NCBI GenBank assembly: GCA_027946355.1
Contig: JAPEUS010000010.1
Location: forward strand, 1-64,000
From: Collariella sp. IMI 366227
Lineage: Eukaryota > Ascomycota > Sordariomycetes > Sordariales > Chaetomiaceae
Direction: 5' to 3'
DNA: 64,000 nucleotides
The position numbers and the translations under genes are program-made. This document shows, in pieces, positions 46,314 to 57,791 of the stretch. The notes below the pieces were generated by a model, which searched no databases, was not told where the DNA came from, and saw nothing but the letters and a program-made list of their open reading frames with translations. Numbering within the stretch: position 1 is the first letter of the stretch; each line of letters opens with the position of its first letter.

Positions 46314-46518
46314 GGGTTGAAGAGGATGTGGAGGTAGTGATGGTGGTTGATGAGTAGTTGAGGGAGTGGGTGGTCAAAGTTGAGTGGGATCAGGGGTAGG
46401 GATAGACAGAATTGTTTTTTTTTCTACGCTACTATGAACGCAGTCCAATTTCATCAAGCTCATGTATCATTAAACCCCTTAGATGCCAGTCATCTACTAG
46501 ATACGAGCAAAATGTCCT

Positions 46519-48180
46519 TCAGTAAGCGAATTCCCCAAGCTGGACCTCTCTCATCTTTTGGGCGGTGGCAGCGACAACAACCTCCCAGCGCCGCATAAAT
46601 TCGCCCTCAAATCTCGACAACACATCCTTCAAAGCTCTCGCGTCCTCCGCCGACGCCACGTCAACAGCTCCCTTCTCCATAAACTCGTCCCAAACTCTGC
46701 TCGCTTCACACAACCCTTTGTGCTGGATCTGAGAGAAACGCAGCAGCCAGTCATTATCCACTTCTCCCCTTGCTGGTGGTTGTACAAATGTCTCACTTGA
46801 ACTGAGACATTCGTAATCGGTCAAGGCTGGACTTCTCGCAGCTAACCCCGGCTGCGAATAGAACTCGGGCTTTTCCCGTGCGACGTTTGAGAGAAAGAAT
46901 TGATTTTCTCTGTCTTCATATGCGGGGGTCAGGGGCCGGCCCAAGGAGCCTTCAATTGTTCGCAGTCGGCGGAGTGGTGCCCGTTGTTGGATATTGACCG
47001 GAAGTCCTCCCAGTGCACTTGACGTTCTGCTTGGGGGGCCTCATCCCTTGGTCCCCCAGGTTCGCGCTAGGCGGTCTAGCCAGATAGGCGGGTGAATCTG
47101 ATTGTGGAGCAGCTGGCAGAGCTCTTCCTGCATATGGAGTTCTTGATGACAGGATGCCGAGTGTTTTGTCGAAGTGTTTCGACACCGTGTAAAACTTGGG
47201 AGCTTGCTGTTCGAGAATCGTTGCGGTCCGCCTCACTCTCGGTCGGTTCGAGGCGGCGGAGCCTACCTTGCTGACTTTGTAGATGCCTTCACCCAGTATA
47301 CCGGGCACACCGAGGGTTGTTGCTGGTCGTGATGGCACAAACGCTGGGGACCAGGGCCGATGGTCGGTTGGCAAGTATGGAGGTTGCCCTGTCGGCTGGC
47401 TAGGAGGCCGGTGAAGGACGGCTCCATGTGGCTGATTTTCGAGATACGGCACGTAGTGTTCCTCTAAGCTTGGTGGAACAGTGAGCGGAGGACTTGAGCT
47501 GTTGGGCAGCCTCAAAGCGCTGGGCGGTCTGAGAGGTGGCTGCATGGTTTGAGAGTGTGGCTTCCAAGTCTCAAGAGAAGCATGCTGTGAGGTGATTCGA
47601 TGATCGTAGTTTGCCTGTTCATCCTGAATAACAATGTCAAGAGAGTTGAGTTCCTGCAGGATCTTCTCGATGTCTGACGTTTTCTGGAAAGTGATGCCAA
47701 GTGTTGACGTCTCCTGGACAGTAACATGTGAGTATGATTAAAACGGCTCATCAATTTTGGGGGCCCCTCTCACCTGCGATGCTTCCTTGGGATAACGGAA
47801 GATTAAGGAACAAGCGGAGAACAGACAGCTGACGGAGTGGCATGGAGCTGGGTCGAAGTCTGCGGAGGATTCAACTTGCATGAAGCCGGCCAGATCCAGC
47901 TTGACCTGCTGAGACTCAGTATCTTTTCCAATCCGTAGAACTCATTGTAACAAACTAGCTCGGCTGCTTTGTCTTTGACATGCACCATCAGAAAATGGCG
48001 CCAGACTGGCACCCGGGGCTTCGAGTCAGTATATGGCCGCCTTGGTGGGAGCTCGAGTTGCGGCTTAAGGACTAGCTGTGATTTCTTGTACGCATTGGGC
48101 CTTCCATCAACGGAGATACTTGACAGATCGAAACGCAGGATTGTTCGTCTTGTGGCGGGCGTTCCTTGCGAGGCAGTCAT
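46519..48180 (-). CDS. hypothetical ~530-aa protein, two exons, three small indels
   Basis: ATG at 48180 (MTASQGTPATRRTILRFDL). Exon 1 48180-47774, intron GTGAGA...GTCCAG, exon 2 47714-46519. N-terminal about 130 residues are globular-looking: VPVWRHFLMVHVKDKAAELV, then LDLAGFMQVESSADFDPAP and SACSLIFRYPKEAS. The middle is Pro/Ser-rich (LRPPSALRLPNSSSPPLTV). The end is helical (WLLRFSQIQHKGLCEASRVW, LSRFEGEFMRRWEVVVAAT). Frame breaks: a T run 47924-47927 (one base short), an A run 47699-47701 (one too many) and a G run 47033-47038 (one too many). Correcting them gives exactly whole codons in both exons. I do not recognise the family. Confidence 0.6.
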
Positions 48181-49090
48181 CTTGACGGTCTGGCGTGATG
48201 CTCCGAGGAAATAACATTGAAACAGAGCAACTGATAGGGGTGATGAGATCCGTTGATGTAAAACTTCTGACTCTCATGTAAAGAAATAAAAGGAAACAAT
48301 GAAACAAGAACGGCAGGTGGGCTCCAATCCAAGCCAAAGTTGGTCGGTGAGTGCTTGATCTAAACCTCTGAGGAAGGAGCTACCACCTCTGTCTCAACCC
48401 CCCGCCTACCTTGCCGGTAACCGCGGTGGCTTGCTCAAACTTGAAGATGTTGAAGTGGTATCCATAATATCATGTTTGTCTTCTAACCTTCAAGCCCGAG
48501 ATCTATAGCCGGGAGCATTGCTTCGCTTAGGTTCCTGGCATGCTGCTCGTTGAAGTCTTTGATGCCAGCCAGGGATAGCCTCCCGCTGGGCAGCTCCAAA
48601 GAAGTAGACAGTCATGTGAGATAATGTTTTCAGCCTGTATTATCTGTAAAACCCTTGGTCATTCAGTAATTCTCATCACCAGCGGCATCACGCTCCTAAT
48701 GTCCCATTTTGGCACTGCAAGATCCATCTCCAAATCTGAAGATGCACTGGAGTGAGGTTGAATGGAGATGCAAGGGTCCTGAAACTGGTCCGTGCACGGC
48801 GCTAGCAGGGTGCTGGACCCACCGACAACCAGCTTGACAGTGAGCGATCGCAGGGCCAAAAACTTCCCGTGAATGCCAATCGCGGTCAGTCGCAGCCAGT
48901 GGCAGCCTCGCGTCGCATCGCGAAAACCATCACCAACTCAAATTGCACCCCGACTCACCCCCCTACATCCCCGCGCGTCTGACCCGCATTTTTCGCTGAA
49001 ATCAATTTTTACGAGCATTGCGGGAAGGACCTCACGACTTGCGAACACAGATCCAATTCTCGGCGCCGAGATCCGGCTCGATGCGCCAAA
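48181..49090. other. divergent promoter region
   Basis: Between the orphan gene (-) and RSC9 (+). 48870-49090 is the likely RSC9 leader. No gene recognised. Confidence 0.5.
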
Positions 49091-51961
49091 ATGGCTCCGA
49101 CCAAACCCCTCGTCGAGCACACCATTGATCGCACTCCCGAGTATGAGAAGTTCCTCGAGGAATTGCGTGTCTTCCACGAGAAGCGCGGCACAAACTTTGA
49201 CCCTGAGCCCAAGATGGGCCCGTTTACGGTCGATCTGCTGAAGCTCTTCAAGCACATCGTGGAGCATGGCGGCTACGATCAAGTGTCGGATGAGAAGCTG
49301 ATGTGGCGGAAGATGTGCGAGGGTCTGGGTCTGATGCGCCATAATGCCCCCGCCGATGCCTACGCTCTCAAACAGATATTCTACAAGAACCTGGCCGCAT
49401 ACGAGATCAAGACCGTTCACAACAAGGAGCCGCCCCCGCCCGAGATTCTCGAGTTTACCACAGCCAAAGGCGGATCGCTTCTGACACGTACCATCGAAAC
49501 ATTCCAGGCAAAGACCAAGGCCGATAGGGAAAGCTCGACTGAAGACGGCACGCCGAATAGAGAGCGACGCGCCGAAGAGACTCCCGCCTCTGCTCGAGCC
49601 TCGCGCGGTTTGAGAGAAGCTCCGGCTCCCAGAGTCATCTTCCACCCCGACACGAACTCGTCGCGGCAGACCCGTAACGCGTCAGGCCAACACTCTGGCG
49701 CGCCCGGCTCTGCTTCAAATTCGCAGGCTCAACACTCCAATTCGCATGGAAACAACCCGATCCCGCTGCACCAAGGCCATGCCCACCCCAGCCGCGGAGG
49801 TCACGCTCACCACTTCAACCCCGCGGGGCCCGACATTCACAACCCGCGTATCAATTCATACACAATGGACAATCCGATCCAGGTACCGCTTCGTGTCGTG
49901 GACACTCCAGCGACCAATCCGGACCTGTTTGCCAGGCGGCAGCGTCTCCTGCGACAGCCGGTCGCTCCCGGGCCCAATCCGGCCAACCTTGTGCGTGCCT
50001 CGCTTCCTCCTGGTAAGTACTCTGCATTGTTTGGATTGCGCGCCGTTCTGACAAAAATCAGGAACCCTGGATGGCCCGAACATCTACGAGAGATGCCTTC
50101 TTTCCCTGCGCTCTGGCATTCGCGCGGAGCAGGCTTTCGGCCTCAATCACCTGGTCAAGATCTCGTACGAGCGCGGTGATAAGTACAAGTTCTCGCAATT
50201 TAGCGGATTGGCAGAGGGCTTGACCGAGTTTGCCCTGAGCGTCGGCAACATGTTCTACGACATTGAGTGGATCATTTGTAACGACCCCGACTACGACGAT
50301 TACGAAATTGGCGAGCTCGACGGCATCAACGGGACCCCCCGATATTCTCGAGCGGATTTCCCAGCTGAAGCCCAAGCGCGTGCTTGACGATGTCCAGCCG
50401 CCCGAGTTCCGCGACCAGATACTCTTGGTCATCGAGGCCGTTCTCACCATCCGCAACATGGTCATGTTGCCCGAGAACGCCTGGTACATCGCCGACTACC
50501 CGCCGGTCAAGGACCTCATCTGCATCATTTTGCATCTGCCTCGGCTTGATATTGTCGCTGAGTTGAAGCACTATGCACTCGACATCGCGGAGCAGATCAC
50601 TCCGTTTTTGGTTGTGGACTCCGAGGACGCGCTCTACAAGACCCTGTTGGAGCAGCTCCAGTCGTCGGACCGTGGCACAATTCTCACTGCTCTCCGGGCT
50701 ATCGGCCGCATTGCCATGAACCACCCCACCGAGACCAACAAGCTTGGTGGAGTCCCCCCGGCCACTCTGCAGTGTCTCATGGACTGGCTTCTGCTTAACG
50801 ACGACGAGCTCATGGACGCCTGTCTGGACTTCCTCTACCAGTACACGGCCGTGGTCCCGAACTTGGACGTCATGCTGGAGACCACCGACGTGAGCAATCT
50901 CGTCACCCACCTCGTCCGGTTGCTCTCGCACGGAGCCAAGCGCGGCGTCCGCGAGATCGTTGTGGCCGAGGCCCGCGTGGCCTACAAGCCCGCATCCGAG
51001 CAGGTCGTCCCGATTCCCAAGGATCTCCAGGAGACTCTGCTTGCCATGGAGGAGCCGGAGCGCTGCTACGCCTGGCTGCGCTGCTTCTTCGAAGAGGACC
51101 CCGACGCGCAGATCACGCAAATCGCCATCTGGCAGGCGTATAACGCCGCCTTCCTCGAGTCGGTGAAGCGGATGGGACGCCAGATGATTAATGCTCCGGA
51201 ATTCATCCGCCACATCAGCACCGTCTACACCAACGCGGGTGCACAAGTCATCCGTGAGGGCCCCAACGGCGAATCCCAAAAATTCATCATGCGCGGCATC
51301 CGCCCGCGGGCCTTCCCCCATCACTCCCGACGGACGCGGCTACTTCCAATGCCAATGGGCACGCAACCCTCCCACCACCCCACCGCCCCAACCACCCCCA
51401 ACCAACAACCTCCCCCACCCCCATCTGCGGCGCATGGAACCTCTCTGCCGAGAAAATGTGGCAGCACATCATCACCGACCACATCGGCGACATCCCCGGC
51501 GAAGACGGCATGTACAAGAACCGCGACGGCGTCTTCACCTGCCTGTGGGACTGCTGCACCAAGTACCCGCCTCCCACCGGCAGCGGCCCCATCCCCATCA
51601 AATTCGCCCTCTTCATGTCCCACATCAAAACACACGTCAAAAACGAACAGCTCGACCATAACATCGCCACGGCGCGCAACGCCGCCCTGTTCCCCTCCAC
51701 CGACACCAACACCAACCCTACATCACCGTCCAAACATCGTGGCTCCGTCTCCTCCGCATCTTCCTCCACCGTCCCCAAACCTCCCACCATGCCAGGAGGT
51801 GGAACCAGCAGCTCGCGCATCCTCCTCCGCCCCGCAACGACCGTCACCCAAGCCTACGAAGAAACGAGGTGTTTGCGGAGAATAGGCTGTTGAGTCCGTA
51901 TGTGGTGAGTTTGTGGCAGTTGTTGGAGAAGGGGAAGGGGAGGATGGGTGGTTTTGATTGA
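49091..51961 (+). CDS. RSC9: RSC9-like ARID subunit of an RSC/SWI-SNF chromatin remodeller
   Basis: DNA-binding subunit of the remodeller. Exon 1 49091-50012 (MAPTKPLVEHTIDRTPEYEK), intron with GTAAGT donor and AATCAG acceptor, exon 2 50062-51961. ARID domain about residues 15-110: FLEELRVFHEKRGTNFDPEP, HIVEHGGYDQVSDEKLMWRK, LKQIFYKNLAAYEI. Then a disordered His/Ser/Pro stretch and a helical-repeat region (LVIEAVLTIRNMVMLPENAW, RGTILTALRAIGRIAMNHPT). The C-terminus has zinc-finger-like Cys/His: YFQCQW, WQHIITDHIGDI, FTCLWDCCTKYP, MSHIKTH; it ends GRMGGFD. Frame breaks: an extra C in 50335-50340, an extra T at 51313-51314, an extra C near 51418-51422 and a missing G near 51868. These sum to whole codons, so consensus error is the likely cause. 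Confidence 0.9.
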
Positions 51962-54900
51962 TTGCTTGAGAGGGTGAAAGGGGGTGGTGAGGTTCCTGGT
52001 TTGATGGGGACCGAGGAAAAGAGAGAAGGATGCTCCGCCATTTGAGGCACAGAGGTTGTCAGGGCTACAATGTCGGATTACAACAACACCAGGAGAGTTC
52101 TCATGGGATGGGATGGATGGGAGGAGGATTTGTTTGTTTCTCTCGGGGAAGGAGGACAGACAACAATAATAACAACAAATTGTCGGTATAGGGTTGGGCG
52201 GGCAAGCGAAACGCATGATGGGGAACAGAAAGGACCACCACCAACCCGCTTGTGGGAATATGCATGTACGAGTAATACCCTTCCTTTGCCTGGCGTTTTT
52301 CTGGAATCGGCAGGAGGAGGGGGCAAACTTACTGCCTAGTTCAGGTACTCTCGGAAATCATTTGACTTTTTTTTTTTTTTTACGTTTGGGTGTGGGTGCG
52401 GGAGATGTGGTGGGGAGGCACGTGAGGATGGTTGTCTTGGGATGTGAGCGATGGTGGGCTGCTTATGAGACAGGCTGGATGTACTAAACAGGGGACGGCT
52501 CGAGAAACGTGCCGGTCTGTACGCCACGATGCCGACAGGTTTGATATGAGGTGGCACTGGGTTCAGGGTTCTGTCAGACTGGCAGCGTCAGGTGGCCTGG
52601 CCCGGCCTCGACGATCCAACAGCGGGTGGAGGATTGGCCTTGCCTCCGCAACGGGCTGACCCGGCCGGCGGCTGCACGGCACGCGAAGCGAAGCATCGTG
52701 AAATCCGTTTCGGGCCAATGTCTTGGTCGGCCCCTAGCGGATTCCATAGGGCTGCATGCTGCGGGCGGCATGCTGTGGCCCAAGCTTTGCCGTGCCAGGG
52801 GGTGGCTTCCGGGGTGGCGAGACTTGAGGGCATCGTGAGATCTGGGGAAGCGGGTTCGGCTGGTGTTACCGAGCGGGCGGATCGTGGCCCATTGCTTGGC
52901 GTTTGTGCGTCGACCTCGAATTCGGACGATCTGCTGAACTGTCTGATGCTTTGAGCAACGCTTTCAGCTCGAGGGACAAGAAAAATGTTGGGCAACGCTC
53001 GAGGAATTGAGGGTACGAATGTTTCCCTGGCCCTCCTGCCTCGAGTATCTGTCCTCCCATGGCACAGATTTGCACACTACCACATCGGATGGCACCCAGC
53101 AACGCGGGTGGCACTCTCAACGTTCTCGAAGTCTGCAGCAATCTTGTCGAACTCTTCCTTGCTTGAACTTGACAGATGTTGAGACGAGCTGTGGAGGGGG
53201 ACTTCGGACGGTCCGGTCTGTTCTCAGGGGCACTTGAATCGTGTTCCCCTCCATTTGTTTCCAGCCAGGGATTGCAATTCCGGCTCTTTGCTTGTCCATA
53301 ATGTTGGTGTCGGTGTCGCTGTCATGATTGGCGGTTTCGACGCGTCATGGAAAACTCTGCTTGTTGATTAGAATCTGATCAATGTGTGGCCAGTGGAGGG
53401 CGGGGTCTGCGAGTCACACAAGTCGGATTGACGAATTGACGGATTGACGGATTGACGGATTGACGGAGTGGTTGGACGAGCAGCTCTCTTTCCACAACCC
53501 TCCACGCCTCGTGTTCTCCAACCTCTCTTGGCTCTCCTCGCGAAAAGCCGTGCTGCTGCTCCGATAAGCGGCAAGGTGATCGGCAGACCAAGGCGTGCGA
53601 CGCGGTTCGAGATTTCCACGCAGCTGCAGATGGCCCCATCGAGTTGCAGGTTTCCGTGAGTGCCGCGGCGGGTGTTCGCCACCCCGGTCCTGTTGCAGAT
53701 GGAGACTGTTCCAGAGCCCGCACCGCCCCTGGCCTTCCGAGTCAAGTGCATGGAGTCGGGATTCGAAACCCAGCAGGCGAGTTGGCCACATGATCGACAA
53801 ATTCTCCTGGGTGTTGCTGGTTGCGAGGCGTGTGTTGGAGATGTTTCGGCATATCGACTGACAGAAGGTTCTGCTCTGCTTGGAGCGAGAGGAAGCTGTT
53901 ATGATATCCTTCCAGGTTCCTTCGGCTCAATTCGCTCTCAACGGATTCCGAGAGAATGGGACATGCGGCGAACGTCGTCAATACCTCCGCAGTGGCCAAC
54001 TACAAGGCTCCATTCTGAATTCATCAACTTCAATCTGGACATGGAGGCCATGTCTCGGATGCCGAGATTCCTCTGCATCGTGCCCCGGCCATCTGCAGGG
54101 GATTCAGACAGCACACGCAGATGCTCACCGCTTAGATGTTCTGGCTCGTGAAAGTAGTTGAGCAATGAGGTTTCGGTTGGTCATTGATTTTTGGCGGCGC
54201 TGGCGTTTTGGGGGAAAAGATGGGAATTGCAAAATCTGGACCCCCCACGCGCCCAGCTCATGGGCTTTCGTTCGCCGAGCCGTCTGGCGCGCCTTCCTGC
54301 ATTGCAACCCCATGCACAGCTGCGGGGCAAGATGGGCTGACTGCCCCACCACGGCTTGGCACATCTCGGCTGGACCGGGGAGTCCCCGCCAGAGCAGCAA
54401 CCTTGACGAACACAACACAAACCAAACCTCCCACCTCCCTGACTGAGCAGCATGCATGTGCTGGCCCATCTGGCCCGAGACAGGCGTGGGACACACGTCC
54501 GGTATCGTCCTCGCCGATCGACAATCGAACCGCCACAGGAACTTTTCAAAGGTATGTGTTGGCTTTGACTCGGAGGTTTGGTCCAACTTCCAGTGGTCAG
54601 TTGGCAAAGACCAGCTCAACCAGCCTTGTTGGACTTTGCCTTTCGCGGGACCACCCAGCATCGAGAGGGCACCTAGACATCCCTTTCCCCGCAGAAGAGG
54701 ATTCATAGCCGTCATCCCAAGACTGTTGAGCACCTCTTTGGCATTACCATTGGGCTGTGCCCCCCCGTGAAATCCCCGGGGTAACCGCCCTCAACGCATC
54801 CAGAACGCGGCTGACGCTATTTCGTGGTGTAGCATTTTCTTGGCCCTACCACCAGATCCAACCACTCTCCAACCCACAGCCCGTCGTATCTGTCGGCATT

Positions 54901-55547
54901 TGCGAGGTGTGCTCCAATTGTGCGTGGAGACGGCAGACCAGGATCACACTGCATCAGAAGAGCGATCTCGACTCAAGCCCCGCCACCGGTCTGGACCCGC
55001 ACCAGCCCTCTGGTTCCATTTCCTCGCCCCTTCGCCTTGTCATCAGTACCTGACTGAGCGTGCTGTCTGACGGCTTCTCCGTCTTCCCTGTTGCCCGTCG
55101 AGCAAGAACCCGCCTCCGTCCATCTTAAATAGCCCTGGCAGTTCCCCTGACTGTCGGGTTTCTTCATCAGACACGCCATTTTGTCGTCGCTATTAAGGAG
55201 CTTGGTACCGTGGACGTACCTTTAACTCAGCCTTTCACTTACACCCATACAAGACCCTCGCTTGTCCTACCACTCCAAAACACCACCACCATAACAACTC
55301 CTTTGTGTGGTAACCCCCACTCAGTCGTGTATATTTGAGAAGCCTCGCGCTCTCTTGTTCGTCTGTTCTTTCCGTCTACGCATTCACGGTTTGTCCGATC
55401 TTACACGACAACACGCACTGAGGCCGCACGCCCTCATCTCGCATCCTCTTTCTCAGGAATTCTCCTTGAGTTTGATTCCTTAAATCCTCGCAACCGACTC
55501 CTCAATCATCACCCATCTCCAACCTCTCCAACACACAAACCATCACA
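51962..55547. other. 3.6-kb gene-poor block
   Basis: The longest gene-free interval between convincing genes. Frames on both strands (for example 53938-54165 minus) carry no motif. Contains a T15 run near 52368 and the TTGACGGA array at 53426. 55180-55540 is a C/T-rich leader for the SDR gene, with a TTAAATA box near 55125. Confidence 0.5.
53426..53467 (+). repeat. 8-bp microsatellite, about five copies of TTGACGGA
   Basis: Direct repeat ATTGACGG with one variant unit (TTGACGAA) at the left end. Confidence 0.9.
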
Positions 55548-56631
55548 ATGGCCGCCGCCGCCCGCACCGCCCGCCTGGCCACGCGCCTCACCTCGCGGCC
55601 CACCTTCATCCGCGCCGCTGCCACCCAGCGCGCCGCCTTCTCCCTGACCACCTCGCGCCTCAAATCCGAAGTCATCAAAGAAACCGAAGTCCCCGTCTCC
55701 ATCTACTCCCCCGACTCCAAGGGCATCGCCTCCGCCAACTCCGACCACTTTAGCATCCCCATCAAGTCCACTCCCCTCCCCAGCCCCCGCCGTCGAGGAA
55801 GAGCATGACACCGTCACGCCTCTTGAAGACAAGGTCTTCCGCCAGATGCCGCGCACCATGCAGCGCATGTCGGTCATGGGCAAGGTCATCATCATCACGG
55901 GCGGCGCTCGCGGGCTGGGCAACCACATGGCGCGGGCGTGCGCCGAGGCCGGGGCCAAGGCCATCGCCATCTTCGACGCGAACCAAGACCTCGGCGACGA
56001 GGCCGCCGCCGAACTCCAGCAAAAAACCGGCCTGCCCGTGTCCTTCTTCAAGGTGGACGTCCGCGACGGCAACGCCATCAACGCCGCGGTGCAAAACGTG
56101 GTTGACGTCTATGGCCCGCCCGACGTCCTCGTCAATTCGGCCGGCATCGCCGACTCCAACATCAAAGCCGAGACGTACGACTCAGCCATGTTCCGCCGGC
56201 TGATCGACATCAACCTAACCGGCTCCTTCCTGATGTCGCAGTCCGTCGGGCGCGCCATGATGGCGGCCGGCAAGCCCGGGTCAATCGTCCTTGTGGCCTC
56301 CATGTCGGGCTCCATCGTGAACTACCCGCAAGAGCAATCCTGCTATAATGCCTCCAAGGCGGGGGTGATCCAGCTGGGCAAGAGTTTGGCGGCGGAGTGG
56401 GCGAAGCATGGGATTAGGGTGAACTGCATCTCCCCCGGGTATATGGATACCGCGCTGAACAAGGTGCCGGCGCTGGATGCGCAGAAGAAGATTTGGAAGA
56501 GCCTTACGCCGCAGGAGAGGCTGGGCGCGGTGGATGATTTGAATGGGTTGTGTGTGTTTTTGGCGTCGGATGCGAGCGGGTTTATGACGGGGAGCAATGT
56601 TATCATTGATGGTGGTTACACCCTCTACTGA
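55548..56631 (+). CDS. short-chain dehydrogenase (sugar-alcohol type) with mitochondrial-like leader
   Basis: NAD(P)-dependent SDR resembling fungal D-arabinitol/mannitol dehydrogenases or sorbose reductase. About 360 aa, single exon, ATG 55548. N-terminus MAAAARTARLATRLTSRPTF is Ala/Arg/Thr-rich with no acidic residue, like a mitochondrial presequence. Rossmann motif IIITGGARGLGNHM near residue 110. FKVDVRDGNAINAA (cofactor Asp), VNSAGIADSNI (NAG variant), catalytic Ser in LVASMSGSIV, and YNASKAGVIQLGKSL (YxxxK). C-terminus FMTGSNVIIDGGYTLY. One extra C in 55778-55781 shifts the frame between leader and catalytic domain; the total length is one base over whole codons. Alternatively, translation from ATG 55846 (MPRTMQRM) would give the enzyme without the leader. 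Confidence 0.88.
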
Positions 56632-57791
56632 GGGGTGTGTGGATGGGATTGGGGGAGCGGTGGGATACCCTATAGACGGCTTGTTTGATGGGTTGGTTGC
56701 GAAGGATTTGGGATTTCTTTTGTTGTTAATGGGGGAGACGGGTAATGGGTGCTTTCTAGCTGGCTCTGGTGGTGGCTGTTTTCTTTTGACATCTTCTGGC
56801 TTTATGGGTGGCGCAAAGCGAGTTCCAGGGAGGGACTTTTCCTATGGTCTTGGTTGGGCATCAAAATGGGGTATGCATAGTAATGAAACGAAGTCTGAAC
56901 TCAAAAGCTCGCTTACCCTTGATGTGATTAGGCAGTGATAGAGATTGCTCAGAGTAGTTCAAACCCCTTTTACTAGTCACGGAGAAGATTAGCTCTGGTT
57001 CTCCCGATTCCTGCCTCGTTCTCAGAGCTAGTTTAATTTGCTGTTCATAAAAGGGCCCTAGTATACAGGACATGAATATAGAGCACGAATAGAGGCTGTA
57101 AGAGTTTGTAAGTGGCAGTGATAGACGGCTCGATGCCTCTTCCCCGCCTCCCCCACCCCTACGCCACTCTTTCCCAGACACACATGGTCACTCCTATTTA
57201 CTCAAGAGGGGGCCACTGAACTAAGACACCACTGAGTACCTGTCTCAAGAACAGAAAGATCATAATCCGATAAGAAGACCACCACCTTGCCTAGCACTAT
57301 GGCTTTGTTGCGCGTTCTAACAGTGACAAACCTTATCTCAGCAGCACTCCACTAGCGGAAAGCGAATCTAAAGTTGAAGAGACAAAAAGCGACCCCAAAA
57401 ATGCGTGGTCTATTTATTCGTTGTTGTTGTAGAAGCAGTAGTAGCTGTTTTGTTCAGACATTGGATGTGTGAGAGGCAAAAAAAAAAAAAAAAAACATCT
57501 GTTGGCTATTGGTGGTTAATGTGAAGGGTTAAAAAACAAGCCAGGCCAGTCCATCCGAAAAGAGAAGAGAAAAATCCGCAAGATGCAACAATAACCGCCT
57601 GCCTGCTTTCCTGCCTGTCCGTCTGTTCGTCTGCCGCTTGCCGTGGGTGGTTGCTGGTTGTGAAGATCGTTGTGGGTGTTAGAGGGGTGGATAGGTGATG
57701 GACCCCCGAGGCCGCAGCGGTGATGTAGTTGAAGCTATTATGGTATAGCTTGTTGATATTTGAAGGTTGGGGTAGGGGCTCAGAGAAGTGT
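56632..57791. other. convergent 3' region
   Basis: Between the SDR gene and STE20. Contains an A16 run at 57480-57495. No gene seen. Confidence 0.5.
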
